Below are positions 1 through 6,893 of a stretch of 10,955 nt of DNA, one piece after another. Position 1 is the stretch's first letter. Each line of letters starts with the position of its first letter. The position numbers were made by a program, and so were the translations under genes. This DNA comes from Chrysochromulina tobinii (Eukaryota; Haptophyta; Prymnesiales; Chrysochromulinaceae): contig JWZX01000467.1 in NCBI GenBank assembly GCA_001275005.1, positions 1-10,955 of the forward strand. Reading direction: 5' to 3'. The notes beneath the pieces were generated by a model. It made no database searches. It was not told the origin of the DNA and was given only the letters and a program-made list of their open reading frames with translations.

Positions 1-930
1 AGTTAGAAGAACTTCCGGTGGTCGAGAGTGATTGAACGCGGCGCGATGATACTAGCTTCTCCTCAGAGACACTCCGTGTCACTATCCAGGGAAGGGGGGA
101 GAGGGGGATTTCGTAGGGAGGTGCGAGATCGATCCTTTTATGTGAGCTCGTCCTGTTTGTCTTCTTTATGAAGTTTAAGGTTGTATAGTTCACCATCAAC
201 GGCGCGCTCGTCGAGGGCTGCCCGGCGACCAGGTCGACCGGCGCGTCGCACGAGAGCCCGAGGTCCTTGGCCATCTCATCGACGAGGAAGCCGCCGTGCG
301 CCATGATCTTGGTGGGCTGCCCGCGGACGTCCAAGGCGCGCACGCACAGCTCAAAGCCGGCCGTCATGAGGTTGACGGACCCAGTCGAGTGCCGCCCGCC
401 GTGAGGGCATAGGCGGCCAGCACGGCCCGGTCCGCCTCGCTCGGCCGGAGCGCGTCGCGCACGACGCGCGCGACCACGCCGTCGCGCACGACGCCGTCGA
501 CGCGGCGCAGCAGCGCGACCACGCCGCCGAGCGCCTCGCCCGCGAGCTCCCACATGGCCATCGGCCGAGCGGCGAGCTCGGCCTTGCCGGCGGTGGCGAG
601 GATCTCGCCAAGGCCGAGCTGCACAGCCACCTCGGCCAGACGCTGCCGGTGGCGCCGCGCCACCGACCTGGCCTTGGCGCGCGCGCCCTCGTCGCGGCAC
701 TCGACGGCGAGACGCTCCATCAGGTCGATGAGCTCAATCTCCTTGTCGAGCCGCGCGCGCGCCGCGGCGGCTGCGCCATCGCTCGCGAGGACGCGAGCCC
801 GGCGGCGGCCACAAGCTCGCCCTCCTCCACCTCCTCCGCCTCCTCCGCCTCCTCCTCCACCTCCTCCTCCTCGCTCTCCGACCCCTCCGAATCAAGGTCG
901 AGCGCCACCGCCAAGCGCCGCCCCAGCACC
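1..930 (-). pseudogene. Decayed minus-strand coding remnant, frameshifted, unrecognised
   Basis: Three consecutive stretches on the minus strand look coding, with nearly every codon ending in G or C, but each lies in a different frame. The first, about 930 to 800, is acidic (DLDSEGSESEEEE and a Glu-rich run). The second, about 790 to 385, is helix-like, with LDKEIELIDLMERLAVE near its start and RPMAMWELAGEAL further on, and stops at a TGA at 366-364. The third, about 390 to 200, includes MTAGFELCVRALDVRG and AHGGFLVDEMAKDLGLS and stays open to the window edge. Below about 200 the codons become AT-rich, so the coding part probably ends there; GTGAAC at that point could be a splice donor. Single-base shifts would join the frames, so a pseudogene or sequence errors are both possible. 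The Glu-rich stretch is ambiguous because the opposite strand shares its third codon positions. I do not recognise the family. Confidence 0.4.
820..878. repeat. CTC/TCC triplet-rich tract
   Basis: An imperfect run of ctc, tcc, cac and gcc triplets. It reads as Glu-rich on the minus strand and Ser-rich on the plus strand, and lies where the two decayed coding remnants meet. Confidence 0.8.
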
Positions 931-1287
931 TCGTCGATCGGCGGCTGGTGCCGCGCGTTCTTCGCGGCCGCGGTCGACCTGCGCTCGGCGAGCGCCGACG
1001 ACGACGTCTTCCTCGTCGACGTGCTCCGCCCGCCCGCGCTCATCCGGCGCATCTCGGTCTCGCCCGAGTCGCTGCGCGAGGGCACCGCCTAGCACCGCCG
1101 CGCAGCAAGAGGTGGCGGCGCAGCCCGAGGCGCGCCTGCTACGCGCCTGCTCCTGGCCTTCCACAGGCTGCGCCGCGGCAGCGCCTACAGCCGCCGGCTG
1201 GCCCATCGCAAGCTGGCGCGTGGCACGCCCGTGCTCTGCCTCGAAGCGGTCGACTACGCGCGCGCGCCGCCCCCCTTTGCGCTGTGA
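886..1287 (+). pseudogene. Decayed plus-strand coding remnant, C-terminal end, unrecognised
   Basis: A plus-strand stretch from about 886 to 1092 has near-total G/C third positions and reads IGGWCRAFFAAAVDL, then DDDVFLVDVLRPPALIRR, ending in an in-frame TAG at 1090-1092. Coding bias then moves to the next frame (TAAQQEVAAQPEARLL) and returns to the first at about 1147 (LLLAFHRLRRGSAYSRR, GTPVLCLEAVDYARAP), ending at TGA 1285-1287. The second shift coincides with a short direct duplication of cgcctgct, which explains it. The minus strand has stops in the matching frame over 1140-1287, so plus is the better direction there. A 7-bp inverted repeat (cgctgtg/cacagcg, 1280-1298) overlaps the stop. 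No family recognised. It overlaps the minus-strand remnant, so at most one strand is coding over 886-930. Confidence 0.4.
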
Positions 1288-2235
1288 TCAGCACAGCGTG
1301 CATGTGCGCGTACTGTCGGCTCGGAGCCACGCTGTGTGTGGAGGCGTACACTGCAGAGGTGTACCGAAAGGTGTCCGCGTACTGTGCTGCGGCGGCGTCC
1401 ATGTACTGGGAGACGTCGCACGTCGCGGTGAGTTTTTTGGTATAGCGTGTGCATGTGCATATTGGAGGTGTCGGCATGCCCGAGGTGACCGCGGTGCCGG
1501 CGGATGCTGGATCGTTATACTGCTACTGGATCGGAGGTGTACTGGATTGGTGTGCATGTCCACGGTGCAGAGGTTGTTCTGCTGCTGTGACACGGGGGAG
1601 TAGAGCACAGGCTTTGACACCTCTTCGGTAGACGGTACGCCTACACCCGTCCTCACAAGCGTCAAGTACACATCGTGTTCCCAATGCGTGTTCCTTCACA
1701 TTTCACAGACGTTATATTTATCATCAAATCACTCCTCGTGATCCCATTCAGCTCGAAATCCCAGTGTCGTGGAAAATGCGCTATTGATATCGTATCCATT
1801 TCTGGACAGTGATCGGGCGCTTGGTCGACGGCCAAACCTACTCGGAAACTATGAGTGCACGTTGAAACCCACACACGAGCCTTTAATGATCCTGACCAGG
1901 GGAAACAGCCCCCGATGCGTGACGACGGGGAGCGTATCTCGGAACGTAAATCTCGGAGGCGAGCGGGTGGATGCGTGGCGAGCGATACACTCCCTCGGAG
2001 CCGTCCACGTGACCGAGAAGTCTTGGAGGGGCGTGCCGTCGGCGGCGACCGGCACGATCTGAAAGGGAGCGTATTACATTCTCGTCGTCGACGGCGGAGC
2101 TGTCCATGGTTGCGACGCCTGAGCGCAGACGTCGCCGTCCTCTACGCCCGCACCTCGTCCGCTTTCGACGTCGCCGTCACGGACCACCGGAGAGGAAAGG
2201 CGATCGCGAACAAGCGACCCCCCGCGGCCCAAAAT
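1288..2235. other. No convincing gene (about 950 bp)
   Basis: Open frames here are short and lack the G/C third-position bias of the real genes. From 1640 to 1900 the sequence is clearly richer in A and T than its surroundings. Motifs such as ggaggtgtactgg and gtactgt recur loosely at 1300-1560 but without a fixed period. One weak possibility is a minus-strand exon from about 2061 to 1905: it follows a good acceptor-like ctccctttcag and reads IVPVAADGTPLQDFSVTW. No partner exon was found. Confidence 0.5.
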
Positions 2236-2248
2236 ACTAAATAGCCCG

Positions 2249-2284
2249 GCCCGGACGGGATTTGAACCCGCGCCAATTGCGAGA
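2249..2284 (-). repeat. tRNA-Leu 3'-half fragment, copy 3
   Basis: On the minus strand this carries the T arm (cgcgggttcaaatcccg) and the 3' acceptor strand of the tRNA-Leu at 3638-3720. It has ggccc replaced by two altered bases next to the variable arm (aattggcg against aaggggcg). The acceptor end is followed by a small duplication (ccgggccgggcta). No D arm or anticodon arm is present, so it cannot be a tRNA gene. Confidence 0.85.
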
Positions 2285-2403
2285 GAGAGAGAGTGAATTA
2301 GGTGGCATGAGGCGAGGGTGAAGGAGGTGGCGTTTAGAAAAGATAGAAAATAATTTGTCCAAAATAGCCCGGACGGGATTTGAACCCGCGCCCCTTGCGA
2401 GAA
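2279..2403 (-). mobile_element. SINE-like unit: tRNA-Leu 3' half plus conserved tail, copy 2
   Basis: On the minus strand the unit begins with the variable arm, T arm and 3' acceptor strand of tRNA-Leu. Positions 2366-2403 are identical to 3639-3676, and identity continues through ccaaaat into 2359. A tail of about 85 nt follows, matching the tail behind the complete tRNA at 3638-3561: both share ctattttgga, a tttaaacgc/tctaaacgc block, cctcctt, tgccacctaattcactc and a terminal CT microsatellite. The order of tRNA-derived head, unrelated body and simple-repeat end is that of tRNA-derived SINEs, and this copy would be 5'-truncated. A local duplication of the tRNA 3' flank is the main alternative. 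No target-site duplication was identified. Confidence 0.6.
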
Positions 2404-2761
2404 TATTCAGCCAGTTGTGGTTGGATGTGAATTCGAGGAGCAGCTTGCCCGTGCGTGGTGGTGGCTGGCCAGCGCTGAGGGCAGCAGCAGCAGCCTGCGC
2501 GTCACTCTTCGCGATCAGGGTGTCGAGCCGCTTCTCGGGGTACCACTCGTCGACTGTTGTTGCGCCGGCGTCCTTGAGCACCTCGTCGAGGTTAGCGTAT
2601 TCGCGCCCGACGCGCTCCCTCGAGGGCCGCGGCTGGGGCACAAAGAAAGCCGTCGCGTTTCACCCATCCCTCTGCGCGCTGATCAACCTTTGTGTCCAGC
2701 GATAGGAAGGCCTCGAAGCATGCAATCGGCTCCGCGTGCTCAGCGTCGGGCGGCGAACAGT
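2404..2761 (-). pseudogene. Coding-like segment, unrecognised, probable frameshift
   Basis: After an acceptor-like ctccaacccag, the minus strand reads CSPPDAEHAEPIACFEAF and SLDTKVDQRAEGWVKRDGF to about 2650. The good coding bias then continues in another frame as RPSRERVGREYANLDEVL, DAGATTVDEWYPEKRLDT and TGKLLLEFTSNHNWLNI, to about 2404. A single missing base near the run ggctttcttt (about 2650-2640) would join the two. A second acceptor-like site (tttctttgtgccccag, just before 2632) offers a spliced alternative. The coding stretch runs straight into the tRNA-Leu fragment at 2403 without a stop, so the original 3' end appears to have been replaced by the repeat. It probably belongs with the segment at 2834-3139. 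The family is not recognised. Confidence 0.4.
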
Positions 2762-2833
2762 CTGGGTTGGAGGGATTGTACTAGTACTCGAAGGAGTGTG
2801 CAGAGAGCTTTGTGCACGCCATTGCACCTGTTA

Positions 2834-3139
2834 CGTGACTGGGAACTTGCGGAGGACCTGCTTGCGCACCGCCTCCTGCGCCGGATGCTTGATCGAGTCA
2901 GGCGCGTTTGAGGGCACGTTCATGGGCAGATCAAAGCCCACACCCGAACGTGCGCGAATGGCGGCGCCGTTGACGCCCTCGACCTGGTGCATACGGCTCT
3001 GTCCCGCTTCCTGTGCGCCGAGGCAGCTGTAGTAGATGCCCTGGAGCACGTTGAAGAGCACATTCATACAGCGCGTCTCGAGTGATGAGACTCCTTGCGC
3101 AATGTCGCGCTCGAGGAAGAGGAAGGGGATCATCAAGAG
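2834..3139 (-). pseudogene. Coding-like segment (possible internal exon), unrecognised
   Basis: The segment follows an acceptor-like catcacgcag at 3140 on the minus strand. It reads LLMIPFLFLERDIAQG, ETRCMNVLFNVLQGIYYSCL, VEGVNGAAIRARSGVGFDL and PSNAPDSIKHPAQEAVRKQV before a TAA at 2833-2831. Codon third positions are mostly G or C, unlike the surrounding repeat DNA. The stop may lie in an intron: a gtcacg at 2839 could be a weak donor. Its upstream side is the GC-rich minisatellite, so either the minisatellite sits in an intron or the gene is truncated. No known domain is recognised. The continuous frame back through the minisatellite and tRNA (to 3886) is not believable as protein. Confidence 0.4.
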
Positions 3140-3140
3140 C

Positions 3141-3562
3141 TGCGTGATGCCGGTGGTGGCGAGGGCGGCGGTGGTGATGGCGGTGGTAGCGAGGGCGATG
3201 GTGGTGATGGCGTTGGCGGCGGAGGCGATGGCTGTGGCGACGGCGATGGCGGCGGAGGCGACGGCGGCGGTTGCGATGGCGGCGGTTGCGAGGGCGGCGG
3301 TGGCGAGGGCGGCGGTGGCGAGGGCGGCGGTGGCGAGGGCGGCGGTGGTGATGCCGGTGGTGGTGTCGGCAGCGGTGGCGATGGCGGCGGTGGCAGTGGC
3401 GGAGGCGGCGACGGCGATGGAGATGGCGGTGGTGGCGATGGCGGTGGTGGTGTCGGCAGCGGTGGCGATGGCGGAGGTGGCAGTGGCGGAGGCGGCGACG
3501 GCGATGGCGGCGGAGGCGATGGCGGTGACGGCGATGATGGCGGTGGAGGCGATGGCTGTGGC
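3141..3562. repeat. GC-rich minisatellite with 15-nt and 87-nt periods
   Basis: About 420 bp of purine-rich GGN triplets on the plus strand. Four consecutive copies of the 15-nt unit gcgagggcggcggtg lie around 3294-3349. A higher-order repeat has period 87: the block starting at 3359 recurs at 3446, with one mismatch visible over about 62 nt. All six frames are open for long stretches (Gly-rich or Val/Ala-rich on plus, Pro-rich or Ala/Thr-rich on minus), which is a composition effect. It ends directly in the tail of the tRNA-Leu unit. Confidence 0.9.
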
Positions 3563-3638
3563 GAGAGAGAGTGAATTAGGTGGCAGTGAGGGAGGAACAA
3601 GGAGGATGCGTTTAAACAGCAAATTATTTTTCCAAAAT
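3561..3638 (-). mobile_element. Tail of SINE-like unit behind complete tRNA-Leu, copy 1
   Basis: On the minus strand this follows the tRNA 3' end directly. It is the homologue of the tail in copy 2: ctattttgga, a tttaaacgc block, cctcctt, tgccacctaattcactc and a CT microsatellite occur in the same order, with scattered substitutions and small indels. Together with 3638-3720 it would be the full-length member of the repeat family. Confidence 0.6.
3634..3637 (-). terminator. Pol III T-run behind tRNA-Leu
   Basis: Four Ts immediately follow the discriminator base on the minus strand (attttgg). Four Ts is the minimal usual pol III terminator, so some readthrough into the tail is plausible. Confidence 0.6.
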
Positions 3639-3720
3639 AGCCCGGACGGGATTTGAACCCGCGCCCCTTGCGAGAACGGAGCCTTAATCCGTCGCCTTAG
3701 ACCAACTCGGCCACCGGACC
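3638..3720 (-). tRNA. tRNA-Leu(AAG)
   Basis: The minus strand folds into a complete class II tRNA of 83 nt including discriminator A. The acceptor stem pairs ggtccgg with ccgggct (two G-U pairs). The D stem is gcc/ggc with GG in the loop. The anticodon stem acgga/tccgt encloses ttaaggc, so the anticodon is AAG (plus-strand ctt at 3683-3685), reading CUN leucine codons. The long variable arm (tctc-gcaa-gggg) is typical of tRNA-Leu. The T stem is gcggg/cccgt. The internal promoters match eukaryotic pol III signals: A box tggccgagttgg and B box ggttcaaatcc. There is no intron and no encoded CCA. Fragments of its 3' half recur at 2366-2403 and 2249-2284, so it may be the founder or the head of a SINE-like family, but every structural element needed for function is present. 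Confidence 0.92.
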
Positions 3721-4126
3721 ATCGCATGAATAACATCTCGGCAACATTGCCTGATATTATTCTGATGAGTAAAAGCTCACATTCTCCACTCCCCTGTTCG
3801 GGCTTCGAGCGCCCACTCATTCCCCCTCCGAAGGGACGCCCCCATCCTCGAGAATCGCCCCCCGTATGAAAAATCAGTAAAGGCATTGGGCACTCTCCAT
3901 CAGTCCGCCCCCCCCAAACTCACGGACTGCAACGCATTGAGCACAACGAACCCTTTTGCGCCGTGCGATTCAGGAGCGCCGTGCGCGCTCGCTCGCTCGC
4001 GTTCATCCCGCCGGTTGAACTTTGGCAATCGGCTCGCGCTCCCGTCCACCATCGTTCTCACGCTCACCAGCATCAGCTGCCCGCTCTCGGACTCGCTGCC
4101 CGCGCTGCCCTACTCTCCCTCGCCCG
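3721..4126. other. Spacer between tRNA-Leu and the 4127 ORF
   Basis: About 400 bp with no convincing gene. The part next to the tRNA (3721-3780) is AT-richer and is the tRNA 5' flank. From 3960 the sequence is C/T-rich on the plus strand (ctcgctcgctcgcgttc, ccatcgttctcacgctcacc), which suits a promoter or 5' leader for the downstream plus-strand ORF. The in-frame ATG at 4022 opens an Arg/Ser/Pro-rich stretch that looks like translated leader. Confidence 0.45.
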
Positions 4127-4792
4127 ATGCCGCCGCCCCTCAGCCCCTTGGAACGACGCTGGCAGGACGCGCACGCGGTCGCAACTGCCGCGGCGCGCGC
4201 GCTCGCCGCCTCGCTCGCCGCCTCGCCAGACGATGGCTCCTCCGCCGCCGTGGACGCCGCCGCACGCCTGCCTCCTGGCACCCTCGACGCCGCCGCTCTC
4301 GCCGCCGCCATCGGCCGCCGGCGCCACGCCGCGGCCTCTGCGGCCGTGCCCGAGGAGCAGCTGCGATCGCAGCTCGACGAGCTCGACGCCGTGCTCGACG
4401 AGATGCACGCGGCCGTTGAGGCTGCGCGCGCGGCGGCGCAGCGCCTGCCGCTGGCGGACGCTGCAGACCGTGGGCCGCATGGGCTCTCGCTGTCGCCCGC
4501 CGATCGATGCGCGGCGCTCGAGGCCCCGCGCCGCGGCCGTCTCAGAGCGCTCTGCTCAGCTGCACGTCGGCGCCCGCTTCTTTGTAGTCCGACGCGCGGC
4601 GAGCGACGGACGCGAAGTCAATGTCAAGATTCATGCGGGACACCTTCATCTCCTGGGATGCGTCGTCGCGGGCAAAGTCGAGCACGAAGCCCGCGTGCAT
4701 GCGCGGGAGCCCATGCTGCCCCGCCTCGACGCCGTATTCGTGTAGGTACGCTTCGAATCTGGCCGGCGACACGCGCACCGAGTCGACCGTGA
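4127..4792 (+). CDS. Small Ala-rich coiled-coil protein, unrecognised
   Basis: The ATG at 4127 (gcccgatgccg) opens a frame of 221 codons. Residues 1 to about 110 look like real protein, with strong G/C third positions: LSPLERRWQDAHAVAT near the start, then LPPGTLDAAALAAAIGRRR, then a heptad-like coiled coil at about 75-107 (PEEQLRSQLDELDAVLDEM). After residue 139 the ORF runs antisense over the last 251 bp of the large minus-strand gene and becomes Arg/Ser-rich, which is what an antisense shadow looks like. The true C-terminus is therefore uncertain: the gene may be spliced, truncated, or really overlap its neighbour. A frame start at 4022 is possible but less likely. No family is recognised; small coiled-coil subunits of larger complexes look like this. 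Confidence 0.42.
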   Translation: MPPPLSPLERRWQDAHAVATAAARALAASLAASPDDGSSAAVDAAARLPPGTLDAAALAAAIGRRRHAAASAAVPEEQLRSQLDELDAVLDEMHAAVEAARAAAQRLPLADAADRGPHGLSLSPADRCAALEAPRRGRLRALCSAARRRPLLCSPTRGERRTRSQCQDSCGTPSSPGMRRRGQSRARSPRACAGAHAAPPRRRIRVGTLRIWPATRAPSRP

Positions 4793-6765
4793 GCATGCCC
4801 AGGGTGCCAAGCGTGGCCCTGTAGGCAAGGAGCGCCTCAATGTCGGCGCCCTCGATCTGATAGCGAGGCACCTCGAGTCGCACAGAGGGCGAGGCGAGCG
4901 CGCGCAGCGACTCCTCCACGTGCGTCTCCCACGCCTTGACGAAGGTGAGAGCGCGCGTGTAGGTCGACTGGACGGATGGGTTGTCGAAGGCGAGCCCAGC
5001 CGTCTCGTACTCGGAGGGGCTCAGGTCCTCGGCGATCCAGATGGCGTCGCCGACGACCGATTGCAGCCGGAGCCCTGTGAACTCGAGCCGGAGTGCAAAG
5101 TGCGCCGTCGGCCGGCCGCTCGACACGGCGCTCGTCACGTCGTAAAGGTGCGCGTGCGCGAGGACGCTCGTGGTCTCTCGACCGTTGGACACCACCATGG
5201 GCGAATTGACGGCGATGAGGGTGCCGATTGGGAGCAGGCTCGAGCGCCCTTGCCATGAGGCGTGCACGCCCGAGGCCTCGAGGCCGAGCGCCTTGAACGT
5301 CATCGTCACCTCGGGCGCCACCGATGCCTCGAATCGGATCTGATCTCCCGAGATCCAGCTCGTGAGGGCGACGGCGCTGAGCGAGGCTGCGTCGGTGCAC
5401 CCGCCGAGCGTGCGGCCGTTGCCCAGGCGGTTGGCCACAGGCGACGGCAGCATCCCCGGGGGCGGCGGCATCCCGGGGGGCGGCGGCATCCCCGGGGGGC
5501 GGTTTGCCAGGGGCGCCTGCGGCGGGCGCCTGCGAGCCGGCAGCGGGCAGCGGCCAGATCGGCTGGCGCGTGAGCTCGGTCAGCTTCCACGCGCGCGCGG
5601 GCGCGGCGGCGCCGGACGCTGCGGACACTGCGCCCGCATCGTGGGTGGCCGCCTGTTTGAAGACCATGCGCAGCCAGCAGTGCGCAACAGGCATGCCATC
5701 CGAATCGACCGCGTGCGCGTGCTGCATCGCGACGAGTGTGGCGCTCGCGCCCTCGTGGTCCACCTGCACCATCACCGAATCGATCGAGAGTTGCCCGTGC
5801 GCCTCGTCCGACTCGCGCGCGGCCCACACCGCGGTCAAGCCGCTCGCCACACTCACGTGAGGTAGGCTCGCCACGATGCCCTGATCGGCGAGGGCGGCAA
5901 AGGTGTCAAAGTCGGTGGCGTCCCACGCGGCGATCGCGCGCGCTGCGAGCGAGCTCAGCTCGAAGGCCGCCGCCGACGGAGCCTCCACAGCCGGCTCGGG
6001 CGGCGGCGGCTCGCGGAGGACGCTGCCGAAGAGCGAGCTGAGAAACCTCTGCAGACCCCAGCCCGGCTCCTCGCCCTTGATGACGAGCGGCGGCGGCGGC
6101 GGCGGCGGCGGTAGCGGCGATGGCGTGGCGGCGGCGGCGGCGGTCACGGGCTCGGCGGGCGCGCCAGGCGTGGGTGCAAAGTTGGGCGCGTACTCGGCCT
6201 CCGCCGCCGGCGCTGCTGCCTGTGCTGCCTCGATCTGTTTACGTAACAGGTGACGTGTCACCTCCCGAGCTTGCTTGCCGCGCAGGCGCGACTGCAGCCT
6301 CGTGACCGCCTTGGCCTGCTCGAGCAGCTTGGCCTGGACCGCCTCCTTGCTCTTGGGCATCGAGAACGAGATCACGTTCCCAGGGAGGGCGCCCGGGGGG
6401 ACCGTGATCACCACCTTGTCCGGCATGCCCGGGATGGTGAGCTTGAGCTTGCTGCCCGGCTTCGTGTTCGGCGGCACCTGGAGCTCGTATGTCTCCTCCT
6501 CGTCATCGATGGCCGGTGTCTCGGCGGGCGGCACGGAAGGCGCAGGCGCCTCGGCGGCCGTGGGCGGCGGGGCGGCCTGCCTCGCCTCAGAGGCGGCGGC
6601 GGCGGTGCCCTGCGCTGCGACCGCCTCGGGCTTCGGCGGCTCGGCCGTCGAGGCCGAAGGCCCGTAGTCCGGCTTGTCGATCTGCACCAGGCTCTTCTTT
6701 TTGGACGAGAAGAGTCGGGTGACCAGCCCGATTTTCTTGAGCCTCGCCGTCGCCGGCGGCGGCAT
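4542..6765 (-). CDS. PPG-repeat/IQ-motif/triple NTF2-like protein, with 1-nt frameshift
   Basis: Starts at ATG 6765; in-frame codons upstream to 6786 contain no other ATG. Residues 1-28 are basic (ARLKKIGLVTRLFSSKKK), and 35-90 are Ala/Pro-rich linker. Residues 93-137 form a two-part PPG repeat (YELQVPPNTKPGSKLKL, then VVITVPPGALPGNVISF), a pattern recurrent in protist proteins. An IQ motif lies at about 157-168 (LQSRLRGKQAR), a likely calmodulin or EF-hand light-chain site. A poly-Pro linker follows at 216-226. About 268-410 resembles an NTF2/SnoaL-like fold (LAARAIAAWDATDFDTFAAL). At about residue 425 the frame breaks in an 18-nt repeat. The continuing frame, ending at TGA 4544-4542, adds 315 codons with two more NTF2-like domains (SWISGDQIRFEASVAP; FVKAWETHVEESLRALAS). 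Repaired length would be about 740 residues. There is no signal peptide. A cytosolic scaffold or ligand-binding protein is inference; no catalytic residues are evident. Confidence 0.72.
5447..5501 (-). repeat. 18-nt tandem repeat (PPPPGM), three copies, one 19 nt long
   Basis: Three tandem copies lie at 5501-5483 (19 nt), 5482-5465 (18 nt) and 5464-5447 (18 nt) on the minus strand. The 18-nt copies encode PPPPGM and keep the frame. The 19-nt copy has six Cs and four Gs where the others have 6+3 and 5+4, and this is exactly where the reading frame of the host gene is lost. Confidence 0.92.
6087..6112. repeat. (GGC)n triplet run
   Basis: A pure cgg/ggc run on the plus strand that encodes the poly-proline linker of the minus-strand NTF2-like gene. 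Its length is likely to vary between strains. Confidence 0.9.
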
Positions 6766-6893
6766 AGTAGCGATTAGTTTGTGCAACTTTTTCGCATCGC
6801 GACGGCCGGCGCGGAATCGAATCTTTTGTTGCGGAGCGGTGATCGGTTTGTACCGCCGGCTTGTGATCTAGGAGCTCGCGCGCACAGAGGGCC
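6766..6893. promoter_or_regulatory. Short head-to-head intergenic region, candidate bidirectional promoter
   Basis: Only 128 bp separate the minus-strand start at 6765 from the plus-strand start at 6894. This must contain both 5' leaders and core promoters unless exons are missing. It is mixed in composition, with T/A-richer stretches (gattagtttgtgcaactttttcgc; aatcttttgttgcgg) inside GC-rich DNA. No TATA box is seen. The regulatory role is inferred from geometry only. Confidence 0.5.

Noticed and set aside
554-1603. Plus-strand 349-codon open frame with a poly-proline run
   Set aside because: It is Arg/Pro/Ser/Ala-rich, loses coding bias after 1290, and shares third positions with the better minus-strand frame, so it is a composition artefact.
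2249-2403. Possible additional tRNA genes
   Set aside because: Only the T arm, variable-arm part and 3' acceptor strand are present; there is no D arm, anticodon arm or A box.
3141-3562. Possible CRISPR-like array
   Set aside because: Units are contiguous, with no unique spacers, and the genome is eukaryotic; it is a minisatellite.
3095-3600. Gly-rich (plus) and Pro-rich (minus) open frames
   Set aside because: All frames are open because the DNA is a GGN repeat; there is no start context and no non-repetitive protein.
2831-3886. Minus-strand 351-codon frame through the minisatellite
   Set aside because: It translates straight through a complete tRNA and its tail and then an Ala/Thr minisatellite; only its last 100 codons or so look like protein.
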